Assembly: GCF_019511645.1 (NCBI RefSeq)
Contig: NZ_JAEUAX010000007.1
Coordinates: 124,001-188,000 of the forward strand
Reading direction: 5' to 3'
DNA from: Microbacterium ureisolvens
GTDB lineage: Bacteria; Actinomycetota; Actinomycetes; Actinomycetales; Microbacteriaceae
DNA: 64,000 nt
Shown piece by piece: positions 48,832 through 60,713 of this stretch. The position numbers and the translations under genes were made by a program. The notes below the pieces were generated by a model, which saw only the letters and a list, made by a program, of their open reading frames with translations, was not told the DNA's origin and searched no databases. Numbering within the stretch: position 1 is the stretch's first letter; every line of letters begins with the position of its first letter.

Positions 48832-50364
48832 TCACGCCATGAGCGGGATGGCGCCGACCATCACACCGACCGCCAGCATCGCGAGCGACACGATCGTGGC
48901 GCGCCACAGCACCTTCTTGTGGTGGTCCCCGAGGTTCACGCTCGCGAGCGAGACCAGCAGCAGGATCGCCGGAACCAGCGGGCTCTGCAGGTGCACCGGC
49001 TGGCCGGTGATCGAGGCGCGGGCCATCTCGACGGGGGCGATGCCGAAATGCTCGGCGCTCTGTGCGAGCACCGGGAGGATGCCGTAGTAGAAGGCATCGT
49101 TCGACATGAAGAACGTGAACGGGATCGACAGGATGCCGGTGATCACGGCGAGGAACGGCCCCAGCGAGGCGGGGATCACAGTGGTGATCCACGTCGCCAT
49201 GGCGTCGACCATGCCGGTGCCGTTCAGCACGCCGACGAGGACCCCGGCCGCGAGGACCATCGACACGACGCCGACGATGCTCGGGGCGTGTGCGACGATC
49301 TCGTCGGCCTGGCCCTTGAGCTTCGGGAAGTTGACGACCAGCGCGATCGCGGCGCCGACCATGAACACGTAGGCGAGCGGGAAGACGTCGAGCACCAGCA
49401 GCACCATCACCGCCAGCGTGAGAGCCAGGTTGAACCAGATCAGCTTCGGCCGCAGGGTCTCACGGTTCGGGTCGAGCATGGTGTCGGCCATCGCCGTGTC
49501 TTCGCGGTCGACGACCGCGGTGGCGGCGGGGACTCCCCGATGGCCGCCGGCGAGCGTCACGATGTTGCCGGTGCGCAGCGTGGCACGGGCGCCCGGCTTG
49601 GTGTCGGACCCGCGGAAGATCCGAGGTCCGGCGAAGGAGGCCCCGTCGCCCAGGCGCGAGGTGTCGACGCTCCCGATGCGCTTGCGCTCCGAAAGGCCGA
49701 GGAACCAGGCGAACGTCAACGCGATCACAAGGCCCGCCGCGAGGGACGGCAGCATGGGAACGAAGATGTCCGTAGGCTGCAGCCCGAGCGCCGTCGCCGC
49801 ACGAACGGTCGGACCACCCCACGGCACGATGTTGAGCGTGCCGTTCATGAGACCGGCGACGCAGGTGAGCACGACAGGGCTCATGCCCAGGCGAAGGTAG
49901 ATCGGCAGCATCGCAGAAGTCGTGATGATGAAGGTCGTCGACCCGTCGCCGTCGAGCGACACCGCGCCGGCGAGGATCGCCGTTCCGAGCACGACCTTCG
50001 CCGGGTCGTCGCCCAGCAGGCGCGTGATCGCGCGGATGAGCGGGTCGAACAGGCCGACGTCGATCATGATGCCGAAGTACATGATCGCGAACATGAGCAG
50101 CGCGGCCGTCGGGGCCATGCTGGCGATCGCGTCGATGATCATGTCGCCGAGGCCGAGTCCCGCGCCGGCGAACAGACCGAACACCGTGGGCACGATGATC
50201 AGCGCCACCATCGGCGTGAGCCGCCGCGTCATGATGAGCGCCATGAAGACGAGGACCATCGTGAATCCGAGGGCGACGAGCACCCACTCGGGCGGGACGA
50301 AGGCCGTCGCGTAGCCTTCGTCGGCCTGGGCGGCCGGGAGGAGGAACGGTGCTGCCGCGTTCAT
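48832..50364 (-). CDS. CitMHS-family citrate:metal/proton symporter
   Basis: A 510-residue membrane carrier with about 11-12 hydrophobic segments; family members import citrate complexed with Mg or Ca. Typical parts: RRLTPMVALIIVPTVFGLFAG, AGAVSLDGDGSTTFIITTSAMLPIY, GTLNIVPWGGPTVRAATALG and FFMSNDAFYYGILPVL. An AAGGAG site seven bases before the ATG fixes the start. It is divergent from a CitA/CitB-type two-component system across 172 bp, which points to citrate-induced expression. Confidence 0.93.
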   Translation of the reverse strand: MNAAAPFLLPAAQADEGYATAFVPPEWVLVALGFTMVLVFMALIMTRRLTPMVALIIVPTVFGLFAGAGLGLGDMIIDAIASMAPTAALLMFAIMYFGIMIDVGLFDPLIRAITRLLGDDPAKVVLGTAILAGAVSLDGDGSTTFIITTSAMLPIYLRLGMSPVVLTCVAGLMNGTLNIVPWGGPTVRAATALGLQPTDIFVPMLPSLAAGLVIALTFAWFLGLSERKRIGSVDTSRLGDGASFAGPRIFRGSDTKPGARATLRTGNIVTLAGGHRGVPAATAVVDREDTAMADTMLDPNRETLRPKLIWFNLALTLAVMVLLVLDVFPLAYVFMVGAAIALVVNFPKLKGQADEIVAHAPSIVGVVSMVLAAGVLVGVLNGTGMVDAMATWITTVIPASLGPFLAVITGILSIPFTFFMSNDAFYYGILPVLAQSAEHFGIAPVEMARASITGQPVHLQSPLVPAILLLVSLASVNLGDHHKKVLWRATIVSLAMLAVGVMVGAIPLMA

Positions 50365-50536
50365 GTCGACTCCTTCGTCGTGGGGTGCGTCAGGTTTCGC
50401 GCACCGGTCTCGGTGCGTTCGAGAGAGGTTAGGCGCGAGCGCTCTCCGATCGCGCGGTAAGTCGCATTCCCTCACGTTGTGCGCGTACCGTGTGTTCTGC
50501 GCATTCTGCTCATGCGCGTCGGTCCCAGGAGGTGGC
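50365..50536. promoter_or_regulatory. Divergent control region of citrate carrier and two-component genes
   Basis: A 172-bp intergenic region between two start codons. It contains three TGCGC words at 50480, 50498 and 50513 in an AT-richer stretch (TTGTGCGCGTA, TTCTGCGCATT, CATGCGCGT), which could be response-regulator contacts. A strong ribosome site AGGAGG precedes the kinase. No promoter hexamer is convincing. Confidence 0.35.
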
Positions 50537-52186
50537 ATGCGATTCGCGACACGTCTCCTGCTGGTGCAGCTGGCGACCGTCACCGCCGTGGTCGCCGTGT
50601 GCGCGCTCGTCTTCGGCTGGCTCAGCGTGCGTCAGCTGCGCGCCGAGTCGGAGGCCGCCGCTCTCAACATCGCCCGCACCGTCGCCGAGGACCACGACGT
50701 GAAGTCCGAAGTCGCCGAGTTCTCAGCGGACCCGGGAACTCCGGATGCCGCGCACCTGCGCGACGGGGTCCTGCAGCAGATCGCCAGTGACGTCGCCAGC
50801 CGTACGGACGCGCTGTTCGTCGTCATCACCGATGATCACGGCATCCGCCTCGCTCACCCGAACGAGGATCTTCTCGGGCAGGTGGTCTCGACGCCCTTCG
50901 CCGAGGTGCTCGAGGGCAACGAGGTGGTCGACTGGGAGGTCGGCACGCTGGGCGAGTCCGCCCGCGCGAAGGTGCCGATCTATCCCGAGGACGCCGGCCA
51001 GCCGGTCGGCGAGGTCAGCGTCGGATTCGAGCGCGCGAGCGTGTTCGACGACCTCCCCGCGCTCCTCACGACGATCGCCGTCGCCGCGCTCGGCGGGGTG
51101 GCGCTGGCGACGTTCGCGACCCTGCTCCTGCGACGGCGGTTCGAGCGACTGACGCTCGGCCTCCAGCCCGAGGAGCTCGTGGCGCTCGTGCAGAATCAGG
51201 CCGCGGTGCTCGAGGGCGTGGGTGACGGGGTGGTCGCTCTGGATCCCGACGGTGTCGTGCGCGTCTGCAACGGGGCGGCCGCACGGATGCTGCGGCTCGA
51301 CGATCCGGTCGGGCGCCGGTTCGACGAACTGCCGTTGCCGCAGGACGTCGTGCGAGCCGTACGAGAAGGGGCCACCGCGGTGGAGGCGGTCGTCGGCGAC
51401 CGGGTGCTGTACCTAGACACCCGTCCGGTGCGCCGCAACGCCCGGGCGCTCGGGGAGATCCTGGTGGTGCGAGATCGCACCGACGTCGAAGCACTCGCCG
51501 GGCGGCTCGAGACGGTGCGCGCCATGACCGAGGCCCTGCGCGTGCAGCGGCATGAGTTCGCGAACCGCCTCCACGTCGCCTCCGGGCTGATCGACGCGGA
51601 GCGCGTCGACGAGGCACGAGCCTTCCTCGGCGATCTCGCCGAGCGCGGTGCGGTCGACTTCGCCGTCGCGGGGCTCGAGCGCGTGCCCGACGCGTTCCTC
51701 CAGTCGCTGCTCGGCGCGACGGGGGCGGCCGCGCGGGAGCGGGGCGTGACGCTGCGCATCTCCGACGACACCTTGCTGCTGAGCGAGGTCGCGCTTGCGG
51801 AGGATGTCGCCGCGATCCTCGGCAACCTCGTCGGCAACGCGGTCACCGCCGCGGTCGCCGGAGCCGAGCCCCGCTGGGTCGAGCTCGCGCTGCTCGGCGA
51901 CGGCGACGAGCTCGTGGTCACCGTCGCCGACTCTGGCGGCGGTATCCGTCCCATGGGGAGCGACCCGTTCGCGCGCGCCGGCTCTCGGGAAGACGACCCG
52001 GACCGCAGCGATCGGGTGCACGGGCACGGCTTCGGTCTGCCGCTCTCACGAGACCTCGCGCGCCGGCATGGCGGCGACGTCTGGCTGATCGACGCCGGTG
52101 GCGACGGCGCCGGCGCGGTGTTCGGTGCTCGGCTGCCCGGAGCGCTGCGGCGCGACACCGCCCACCCTCGAAAGGAGAAGGCATGA
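50537..52186 (+). CDS. Sensor histidine kinase, CitA/DcuS type
   Basis: A 549-residue membrane sensor. Helix 1 (about 9-30), an extracytoplasmic Cache/PAS domain with ITDDHGIRLAHPNEDLLGQ (the His-Pro-Asn region is where CitA-type sensors contact carboxylates), helix 2 (about 178-198), and a cytoplasmic PAS (VLEGVGDGVVALDPDG). Then the H-box RHEFANRLHVASGLI with the phospho-accepting His, N-box NLVGNAVTAA, DSGGGI, and HGHGFGLPLSRDLARRHGG. AGGAGGTGGC just before the ATG fixes the start. The stop overlaps the response regulator start as ATGA. Confidence 0.94.
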   Translation: MRFATRLLLVQLATVTAVVAVCALVFGWLSVRQLRAESEAAALNIARTVAEDHDVKSEVAEFSADPGTPDAAHLRDGVLQQIASDVASRTDALFVVITDDHGIRLAHPNEDLLGQVVSTPFAEVLEGNEVVDWEVGTLGESARAKVPIYPEDAGQPVGEVSVGFERASVFDDLPALLTTIAVAALGGVALATFATLLLRRRFERLTLGLQPEELVALVQNQAAVLEGVGDGVVALDPDGVVRVCNGAAARMLRLDDPVGRRFDELPLPQDVVRAVREGATAVEAVVGDRVLYLDTRPVRRNARALGEILVVRDRTDVEALAGRLETVRAMTEALRVQRHEFANRLHVASGLIDAERVDEARAFLGDLAERGAVDFAVAGLERVPDAFLQSLLGATGAAARERGVTLRISDDTLLLSEVALAEDVAAILGNLVGNAVTAAVAGAEPRWVELALLGDGDELVVTVADSGGGIRPMGSDPFARAGSREDDPDRSDRVHGHGFGLPLSRDLARRHGGDVWLIDAGGDGAGAVFGARLPGALRRDTAHPRKEKA

Positions 52187-52836
52187 CCCAGCCCCTTCGC
52201 GTGCTGGTCGTGGACGACGACTTCCGCGTAGCAGGCCTGCACCGCGACGTCGTCGCGTCCCGCGCGGGGTTCACCGCGCTGGATCCGGTGCATTCGCTCG
52301 GCGCGGCGCGGCTTGCCCTGCGCGCGCACTCCCCCGATCTGCTGCTCGTCGACGCGTTCCTTCCCGATGGCGACGGCGTCGAGTTCGTCGCCGCGGTCGA
52401 CGTGGATGCGTTCGTGCTGTCGGCGGCGACGGATGCTGCGACCGTGCGCCGTGCGCTGCGTGCCGGCGCGCTGGCGTATCTGACGAAGCCCTTCGAAGCG
52501 CGCGTGCTCGCCGAGCGCCTCGACCGGTACGCGCGCATGCGCAACCTCCTCGGGACCGACCGCCCCCTCGAGCAGGAGCAGATCGACCGCGCACTGACGA
52601 TCCTGCACGGTTCGGCGGACGCGACCTCGGTGTCGCGCACAGCGACGGAGCAGGTGATCCTCGAGGGCCTCGGCGATGGCGAGGCCTCGGCCGCGGAAGT
52701 CGCCGAGCGGGTCGGGATCTCGCGCGCTACGGCGCAACGCCATCTCGCCGCGCTGGCGTCGCGAGGACAGGTCGAGGTGCGCCTGCGATACGGGTCGACC
52801 GGACGCCCGGAGCACCGCTACGCGGCCACGAGATGA
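52183..52836 (+). CDS. Response regulator, CitB/DpiA type
   Basis: A 217-residue regulator. Receiver domain: acidic VVDDDFRV, phospho-acceptor Asp in LLLVDAFLPDGDG (near residue 53), Lys in YLTKPFEA. C-terminal HTH: AAEVAERVGISRATAQRHLAALASRGQVEVRLRYGSTGRPEHRY, typical of the family. It probably activates the divergent citrate carrier gene. Converges on ligB with 18 bp between stops. Confidence 0.93.
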   Translation: MTQPLRVLVVDDDFRVAGLHRDVVASRAGFTALDPVHSLGAARLALRAHSPDLLLVDAFLPDGDGVEFVAAVDVDAFVLSAATDAATVRRALRAGALAYLTKPFEARVLAERLDRYARMRNLLGTDRPLEQEQIDRALTILHGSADATSVSRTATEQVILEGLGDGEASAAEVAERVGISRATAQRHLAALASRGQVEVRLRYGSTGRPEHRYAATR

Positions 52837-52854
52837 CGGTGAGAGGCCCGAGGA

Positions 52855-54387
52855 TCAACTCCTGAGCAGAGCCCGCAGCGATTCGATCGTGTCGGCCTCG
52901 CCGGCGCGCTTGTCGGGGCGATACCCCTTCACACGGGCAAAGCGCAGGGCGACGCCGCCGGGGTACCGGGATGAACGCTGCACGCCGTCGATCGCGATCT
53001 CGACCACCGTCTCAGGGCGCACGTGCACGGCGTACGCCGATCGGTGCGTCTCGATGGTCGGGAAGTGTTCGGTCTGCCACCGGAGCGTCGCGTCGGTGAG
53101 GCCCTTGAACGTCTTGCCCACCATCACGAAGCCTCCTGGCTCGCCGAACGCGCCCTCGGGATCGCGCGCGCCCAGGTGCAGGTTCGACAGCTGACCCGTA
53201 CGGCGGCCCGATCCCCATTCCACGGCGAGCACGACGAGGTCGTAGGTCAGCACGGGCTTGACCTTGAGCCAGCTCTTGCCGCGTCTGCCCGCCGCGTACG
53301 GCGCGTCGAGCGCCTTGACCATCACGCCCTCATGGCCCGCGGCGAGCGCCCGGCGCGAGAACTCCTCGGCCCGCGCGGGGTCGTCGGTGATGACTCCGGG
53401 CATACGGGCATCGCCCACAGCCCGGTCGAGTAGCTCGAGGCGCGTGGAGAGAGGTTCGTCGATCAGGTCGCGTCCGTCGAGATGGAGGATGTCGAAGAAC
53501 CACGGCCGCAGCACTGTCGCCGCGGCATCGTCGCCCATCGACCCGAACCGGGACATGGTGTCCTGGAACGGCCGGGGGCCGCCGTCCTCATCGAGCGACA
53601 GCGTCTCGCCGTCGAGGATCACCCGCTCAGCCGGAAGCGCGCGCACCGCCTCGACCAGCTCCGGCACGCGATGCGTGATGTCGGCGAGGCTGCGTGTGAA
53701 CACGCGCACGTCGTCGCCGTCGCGATGCACCTGAATGCGCGCACCATCGAGCTTGTACTCGACGGATGCCGCGGCCCCGAGCGTCTCGAGCGCCTCCCTC
53801 GTCGAACCCGCCGTCGCGGCGAGCATCGGCAGCACGCCGCGCCCCACTTCGAGCCCGACCTCGGAGAGCGCCTCGGCACTGCCGGTGAGCGCGATGCGTG
53901 CCGTCGCACCGAGGTCGCCCGAGAGCATCGCGGCTCGCCGCACGACCGGCGCCTCGCGCTCGGAGCCCTTCGCGATCGCATCGAGGAGCACGCCCTCGAG
54001 GGCGCCCGTGCGCAGTTCGCCGATCATGACCCGCGCGAGGAAATCCCACTCCTCTGCGGTGGCGGCCGCTGCCAGCGCGTCGAGCTCGGCACGTCGCGCG
54101 AGCACGGAGCCCGCGCCGTCGGCCGCGGCCAGGCGGCTGAGCGATGCGTCGACGTCGAGCACGGTCAGCGTCGGTTCGTCCGCGTGGGTGACCTCCAGTC
54201 CCATCAGACTCCGCCAGCCCACGCCGAGTCGACCCTGTCGCGGGGTGGCGGTGAGGAATCCGATGGCGGGAGCGATCTCGTCGGGCTCGAGGTCGCGCAG
54301 CAATGCTGCCAGGACCGATACCTTTGCCAATCTCGACGACGTCGCCGCCACCTCGCCCGTCGCGGTCACCAGCTCGTTCAGCAGCAC
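52855..54387 (-). CDS. ligB: ATP-dependent DNA ligase, LigB type
   Basis: A 510-residue ligase, close to the length of M. tuberculosis LigB. N-terminal DNA-binding domain (about 1-200). Nucleotidyltransferase motif I EYKLDGARIQVH has the AMP-accepting Lys near residue 211, followed by FTRSLADIT, VILDGETLSL, GHEGVMVKALDAPY and SWLKVKPVLTYDLVV. C-terminal OB fold ends EIAIDGVQRSSRYPGGVALRFARVKGYRPDK. The GTG at 54385-54387 gives MLLNELV; CAGAAT six bases upstream suggests a leaderless message. Accessory role beside NAD-dependent LigA, which is not in this window. Confidence 0.93.
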   Translation of the reverse strand: MLLNELVTATGEVAATSSRLAKVSVLAALLRDLEPDEIAPAIGFLTATPRQGRLGVGWRSLMGLEVTHADEPTLTVLDVDASLSRLAAADGAGSVLARRAELDALAAAATAEEWDFLARVMIGELRTGALEGVLLDAIAKGSEREAPVVRRAAMLSGDLGATARIALTGSAEALSEVGLEVGRGVLPMLAATAGSTREALETLGAAASVEYKLDGARIQVHRDGDDVRVFTRSLADITHRVPELVEAVRALPAERVILDGETLSLDEDGGPRPFQDTMSRFGSMGDDAAATVLRPWFFDILHLDGRDLIDEPLSTRLELLDRAVGDARMPGVITDDPARAEEFSRRALAAGHEGVMVKALDAPYAAGRRGKSWLKVKPVLTYDLVVLAVEWGSGRRTGQLSNLHLGARDPEGAFGEPGGFVMVGKTFKGLTDATLRWQTEHFPTIETHRSAYAVHVRPETVVEIAIDGVQRSSRYPGGVALRFARVKGYRPDKRAGEADTIESLRALLRS

Positions 54388-54479
54388 ACCGGCATTCTGG
54401 CACCGGCCCCGGACACACGTCGCGGGGTTGACCAGGGGTCCGCGACGACCCGGCGACGCGGGATGCGCCGGGTCCGACG

Positions 54480-55457
54480 TCAGTGCGCGACGGTGCGCAG
54501 CGCGGATTCGAGATCGGTGTGGGCGAAGTCGTAGCCCGACGACAGCAGCACGTGTGGCGAGACCCACCGGCTCTTGAGCACGAGCTCCGGTTCGGTGCGC
54601 AGCACCGCCATCGCCGGCTCGAGCATGAAGCGGTAGGCGGGAAGTCCGATCGGCTGCCCGACGACGCGTCGCAGCGTCGCCATCAGTGTGCGGTTGTCGC
54701 TCGCGTGGGGTGCGGCAAGATTCACGGGCCCGGAGATCTCGTGGCGGTCACGGACGAAACGCACCGCGCCGACGACATCGTCGAGGTGGATCCAGCTGAA
54801 TCGCTGACGCCCGCGCGAGCGATGCCACGACGGCCGCCCATTCCCCGTGGGGTGCGCACCGATCCCGCGGTACCGGCGGTGCGCCCACCACCACCCGTCG
54901 TACTGGGGGCCGCCGAGACCGAGTCGCGCGAGCCGCAGCAGCGTGCGCGTTGCGGGGCCGTCGCCGATGACGATGGCCATCCTGAGCGCGACCCGACGCG
55001 TCGCCGGCAGGTCGCCCGCGAAGAACTCGTCCTCCCAGTTGCGCGCCACATCGACGGAGAAGCCTTCGCCGAGTTCGCCGTCGGTCTCCGTCTGCGGCCG
55101 TTCCATCGCGTAACGGTAGATCGTGGCTGTGCTCGCATTGAGCCACACCGGGGGCGGAGTCGCGGCTTCCGTCACCGCCTCACGCAGGCTCCTCGTGGTC
55201 TCGACCCGCGATCGCAGGATCTCGTCGCGATTCGCGTCGGTGTAACGGCAGTTCACCGACTTGCCGGCGAGGTTCACGAGCACCGCGGCGCCCTCGACGA
55301 GGGCACGGATGCCGCCGCCGTGGTCCCACGTCGCATCGGCGTCCGACCGGCCGATGGTGCGCACCTCATACCCGTCTTCGGTGAACGCACGCACCAGCGC
55401 CTCGCCGACGAAGCCCGAGGCACCGGCGACGACCGCGACCGGTCGCGCAGCCGTCAC
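54480..55457 (-). CDS. TIGR01777-family NAD(P)-binding epimerase-like protein (YfcH)
   Basis: A 325-residue extended short-chain dehydrogenase. Nucleotide motif VVAGASGFVGEAL at the N-terminus, VNLAGKSVNCRYTDANRDEI, LNASTATIY, and a C-terminal DUF1731-type region (VVGQPIGLPAYRFMLEPAMAVL). The family has no settled reaction. The GTG start overlaps the stop of the upstream luciferase-like gene as GTGA. LigB follows after 92 bp. Confidence 0.9.
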   Translation of the reverse strand: MTAARPVAVVAGASGFVGEALVRAFTEDGYEVRTIGRSDADATWDHGGGIRALVEGAAVLVNLAGKSVNCRYTDANRDEILRSRVETTRSLREAVTEAATPPPVWLNASTATIYRYAMERPQTETDGELGEGFSVDVARNWEDEFFAGDLPATRRVALRMAIVIGDGPATRTLLRLARLGLGGPQYDGWWWAHRRYRGIGAHPTGNGRPSWHRSRGRQRFSWIHLDDVVGAVRFVRDRHEISGPVNLAAPHASDNRTLMATLRRVVGQPIGLPAYRFMLEPAMAVLRTEPELVLKSRWVSPHVLLSSGYDFAHTDLESALRTVAH

Positions 55458-56218
55458 GCGACGGCCTCGGCGACGGCGTCGATGAAGCGGAGGTGTTCAT
55501 CGACGCTCCCCGAGGCGGTGATGGCCCGCAGGACCACCTCGTCGGCGGCGGCGCGGTAGGCGGCGATGCGGTCACGCAGCGCTGCGGGCCGGATGACCGT
55601 GTCGGCTGCCTCGATGCCCAGACGCGCGAAATTCGCCGCGTAGGCGGGGTACCCGGCGTAACGCCGCGCCTCCTCGTCGAGCAGCGCGACCGCGGCCGGG
55701 TCGGCCGCCGTCCGTACGTACAGCGCGACATGCGCCGTGCTCGCGAGTTCGTGGGCGTGCTGAGCCTGGTCGGCGGCGATCTCGGGCGTGAGCCAGCTGA
55801 GCAGGAGTCCGTCCGAGGCCGTGGCCCCCGCACGCCTCATCTTCGGGCCCAGCGCGCCGACGATCACGCGAGCTTCCGTGCGCAAGCGGAGGGCGGTGGC
55901 GGCATCCGTCACCCTGTCGACCGCCCCGGAGCGAATCTGTCCCGAACCGATTCCGAGCACGAGTCGATCGGCGGGGAGCCCTGCGGCACCGCCGATGATG
56001 TCGTCGGGCGTGCGCCGGTCGATCGGCAGCACCCCGGTGGCGAGCACAAGCTGGTCCGTTTCGCCGGCGGCGCCGCTGAGCACCGCCAGCGCGTCGTGAC
56101 CCGGGGTGTCGTTGACCCACAGGGCGCGCAATCCCGCAGCCTCTGCGGCGGCCGCCACGCGCGCGGCGAGCTCTGCCCCCGCAGCCGCGGCGATCCCGAT
56201 GGAGAGCGCCGCCGTCAT
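55454..56218 (-). CDS. Luciferase-like (LLM) flavin/F420 oxidoreductase, short form
   Basis: A 254-residue TIM-barrel oxidoreductase of the bacterial luciferase superfamily, shorter than usual (about 300). Visible: GLRALWVNDTPGHDAL, LATGVLPIDRRTPDDI, LPADRLVLGIGSGQI, VIVGALGPKMRRAGATASDGLLLSWLTP. Cofactor could be FMN or F420; the sequence alone does not decide. Overlaps neighbours at both ends (ATGA with the next LLM gene, GTGA with the epimerase), so the three form one translational unit. Confidence 0.88.
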   Translation of the reverse strand: MTAALSIGIAAAAGAELAARVAAAAEAAGLRALWVNDTPGHDALAVLSGAAGETDQLVLATGVLPIDRRTPDDIIGGAAGLPADRLVLGIGSGQIRSGAVDRVTDAATALRLRTEARVIVGALGPKMRRAGATASDGLLLSWLTPEIAADQAQHAHELASTAHVALYVRTAADPAAVALLDEEARRYAGYPAYAANFARLGIEAADTVIRPAALRDRIAAYRAAADEVVLRAITASGSVDEHLRFIDAVAEAVA

Positions 56219-57090
56219 GCGACGCTCGTCCCGACGAGCCGCGAGACCTCGGCCGCGGCCCGGTAGAACTCGGCGATGTCGCCGCGTGACGAAGGCAGCA
56301 GCACCACGTCGTCGACGCCCGCGTCGAAGAAGCGCCGCGCGCCGGCGGCGACCTCCGCGGGGTCGCCCCACAGCGCGCGCTCCTCCGGTGCGGGCTTGTC
56401 GCCGACATCCGCGACCGCGCGGGCCTCGGCATCCGCGCCGAACGCCGTGACGACATACGCGACGACGTCGTGGCCGTCGCCGCGGCCGGCGGCGCCCCGG
56501 GCCTCACGAATGGCGGTCGTCGCGACGGCGTACTCGCCCGCCGTGTGGCCGCTGTCGAGCACCGTGCCGTCGGCGACCTCTCCGGTGAGGCGGAGGGTCT
56601 TCGGTCCCTCGGCCGCCGCGTAGACGAGCGGCGGTGTCGCCGGCGGGTAGTCCAGGCGCACCCCGCGGAGGGTGACGTAGCGCCCCTCGGCGGTGACGTG
56701 CTCGCCGGCGAGCAGGCCGCGCAGGGCCGGGACGTACTCTCGCATCAGGGTCAGCGGCGAGGCGACCCGCGCGCCGACCTGCCCCATCCAGTCGAGCACA
56801 CCGTGGCCGACTCCCGGCAGCAGCCGGCCGGGGAACTGTCTTTCGACCGTGGCGATCTCCATCGCGGTCACGGCCACATTGCGCAGCGGCATGGGCGCGA
56901 TGCCGATGCCGATGCGCAGCGCCTCGGTCCACGCGAGCGCCGCACCCACGGTCGCGAAGGCGGACTGCCGGAAGCAGTCCTCCCAGATCCACAGCTCGGG
57001 CAGTCCCTCCGATTCGGCGGCGAGCACCGCGTCGCGGAACTCGTCGGGGCTGTGGGTGTACGGGTTGAAGATCGCGCCGATGCGGGTCAT
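56215..57090 (-). CDS. Luciferase-like (LLM) flavin/F420 oxidoreductase
   Basis: A 291-residue LLM protein: MTRIGAIFNPYTHSPDEF, LWIWEDCFRQSAFATVGAALAWTEALRIGIGIAP, RNVAVTAMEIATVERQFPGRLLPGVGHGV, YAAAEGPKTLRLTGEVADGTVLDSG. The layout matches F420-dependent N5,N10-methylene-tetrahydromethanopterin reductase-like proteins common in actinobacteria. First gene of the three-gene overlapping set and divergent from the DUF72 gene. Substrate unknown. Confidence 0.9.
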   Translation of the reverse strand: MTRIGAIFNPYTHSPDEFRDAVLAAESEGLPELWIWEDCFRQSAFATVGAALAWTEALRIGIGIAPMPLRNVAVTAMEIATVERQFPGRLLPGVGHGVLDWMGQVGARVASPLTLMREYVPALRGLLAGEHVTAEGRYVTLRGVRLDYPPATPPLVYAAAEGPKTLRLTGEVADGTVLDSGHTAGEYAVATTAIREARGAAGRGDGHDVVAYVVTAFGADAEARAVADVGDKPAPEERALWGDPAEVAAGARRFFDAGVDDVVLLPSSRGDIAEFYRAAAEVSRLVGTSVA

Positions 57091-57202
57091 GCACCCACTC
57101 TGTCAGCGCCGGCCGACACACGCACGCCGCCACGGGCTAATGAGGGCATCGCCTCGGCGCAACCCCGTGGCCATGAGAGGGCCGCGCGCCGAGGCTGGGT
57201 CC

Positions 57203-57922
57203 ATGGCACGGATCGGGACGTCGGGCTGGGTGTATCCGCACTGGCGCGGCGCGGTGTACGTCGGCGAGCAGCGCACGTGGCTCGATCAGTATGTTGCGGA
57301 GTTCGACACCGTCGAGCTCAACGGCAGCTTCTATCGGTGGCCCCCCGATGCGCGTTTCGCCGGGTGGCGACAGCGCCTGCCCGACGGTTTCGAGATGACG
57401 GTCAAGGCGCCGCGAGGGCTGACGCATGCACGGCGGCTCCTCGAGCCGGAGGCCTGGATCTCCCGGGTCACCCGTGGCCTCCATGAGCTGCGCGGGCGGC
57501 GCGGGCCGCTGCTCATTCAGCTCCACCCGAGGATGGAGCGCGACGACGCCCGCCTCGAGTACTTCCTCGCCGCACTGCCCTCCTGGACCCGGCCGGTCGT
57601 CGAGTTCCGGCATCCGTCCTGGACCGACGACGCCGTCTTCTCGATGCTCGAGCGCCACGGCGCCGCGTACTGCGTCATGAGCGGCGCCCGCCTGCCCTGC
57701 ATTCTGCGCGCGACGGCCCAGCTCGTGTACGTGCGCCTGCACGGTCCGGACCCCGAGCACCTCTACGGCGGCTCGTACTCCGACGACGACCTGGCGTGGT
57801 GGGCGGACCGCATCCGCGAGTGGGAGGGCGCGGGCCATGAGGTGTACGCCTATTTCAACAACGACGGCGAGGCCCACGCGGTGCACAACGCGCGGACCCT
57901 GAAACGGATGCTGCACCCCTGA
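57203..57922 (+). CDS. DUF72 family protein
   Basis: A 239-residue TIM-barrel protein. Typical DUF72 segments: RIGTSGWVYPHWRGAVYV at the N-terminus, EFDTVELNGSFYRWP, FEMTVKAPRGLTHARRL, PLLIQLHPRM, VEFRHPSWTDDAVFSML, YVRLHGP, and VYAYFNNDGEAHAVHNA at the C-terminus. Function of the family is not established; the conserved acidic and His residues suggest an enzyme. ATG 57203 begins the conserved N-terminus. Confidence 0.9.
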   Translation: MARIGTSGWVYPHWRGAVYVGEQRTWLDQYVAEFDTVELNGSFYRWPPDARFAGWRQRLPDGFEMTVKAPRGLTHARRLLEPEAWISRVTRGLHELRGRRGPLLIQLHPRMERDDARLEYFLAALPSWTRPVVEFRHPSWTDDAVFSMLERHGAAYCVMSGARLPCILRATAQLVYVRLHGPDPEHLYGGSYSDDDLAWWADRIREWEGAGHEVYAYFNNDGEAHAVHNARTLKRMLHP

Positions 57923-57928
57923 CGCGCA

Positions 57929-57963
57929 CGAGAGCGCCGGGCCCCGCGGGCCCGGCGCTCTCG
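57929..57963. terminator. Bidirectional terminator hairpin
   Basis: A perfect 16-bp stem (57929-57944 with 57948-57963; core GCGCCGGGCCC) closes on a 3-base loop CGC. It lies between the DUF72 stop and the Clp ATPase stop, which face each other. No U-run follows. Confidence 0.85.
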
Positions 57964-57974
57964 AGGGTCATGCG

Positions 57975-60533
<2,559 letters not shown>

Positions 60534-60549
60534 TCCGTCTCTCCTGAAA

Positions 60550-60570
60550 CTTGAGTGAACCGGCGTCAAG
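60550..60570. promoter_or_regulatory. HAIR-like HspR operator, proximal
   Basis: CTTGAGT-N7-CGTCAAG. Compared with the HspR-associated inverted repeat CTTGAGT-N7-ACTCAAG, the left half is exact and the right half has two differences. It lies 17 bp upstream of the Clp ATPase start codon. HspR represses clpB and dnaK in Streptomyces and Mycobacterium; hspR itself is not in this window. Confidence 0.75.
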
Positions 60571-60577
60571 TTTTGAA

Positions 60578-60598
60578 CTTGACACGGGCATTGTCAAG
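60578..60598. promoter_or_regulatory. HAIR-like HspR operator, distal
   Basis: CTTGACA-N7-TGTCAAG, a perfect inverted repeat that extends to 10 bp per arm (GAACTTGACA, 60575-60584, with TGTCAAGTTC, 60592-60601). The TTGACA on the minus strand may double as the -35 element, with AAAACT 17 bases on as the -10. The centres of the two sites are 28 bp apart. Confidence 0.75.
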
Positions 60599-60713
60599 TT
60601 CAACCTCTTCGGGCCACAGGTATTCCCCGGCGCGTCGGATCCGTCTCGATGGCTGTCCCACCCCCGGCGTAGCGTGAGCGCCGGGGGATCCACATCGAAG
60701 AAGAGGGAGAACC

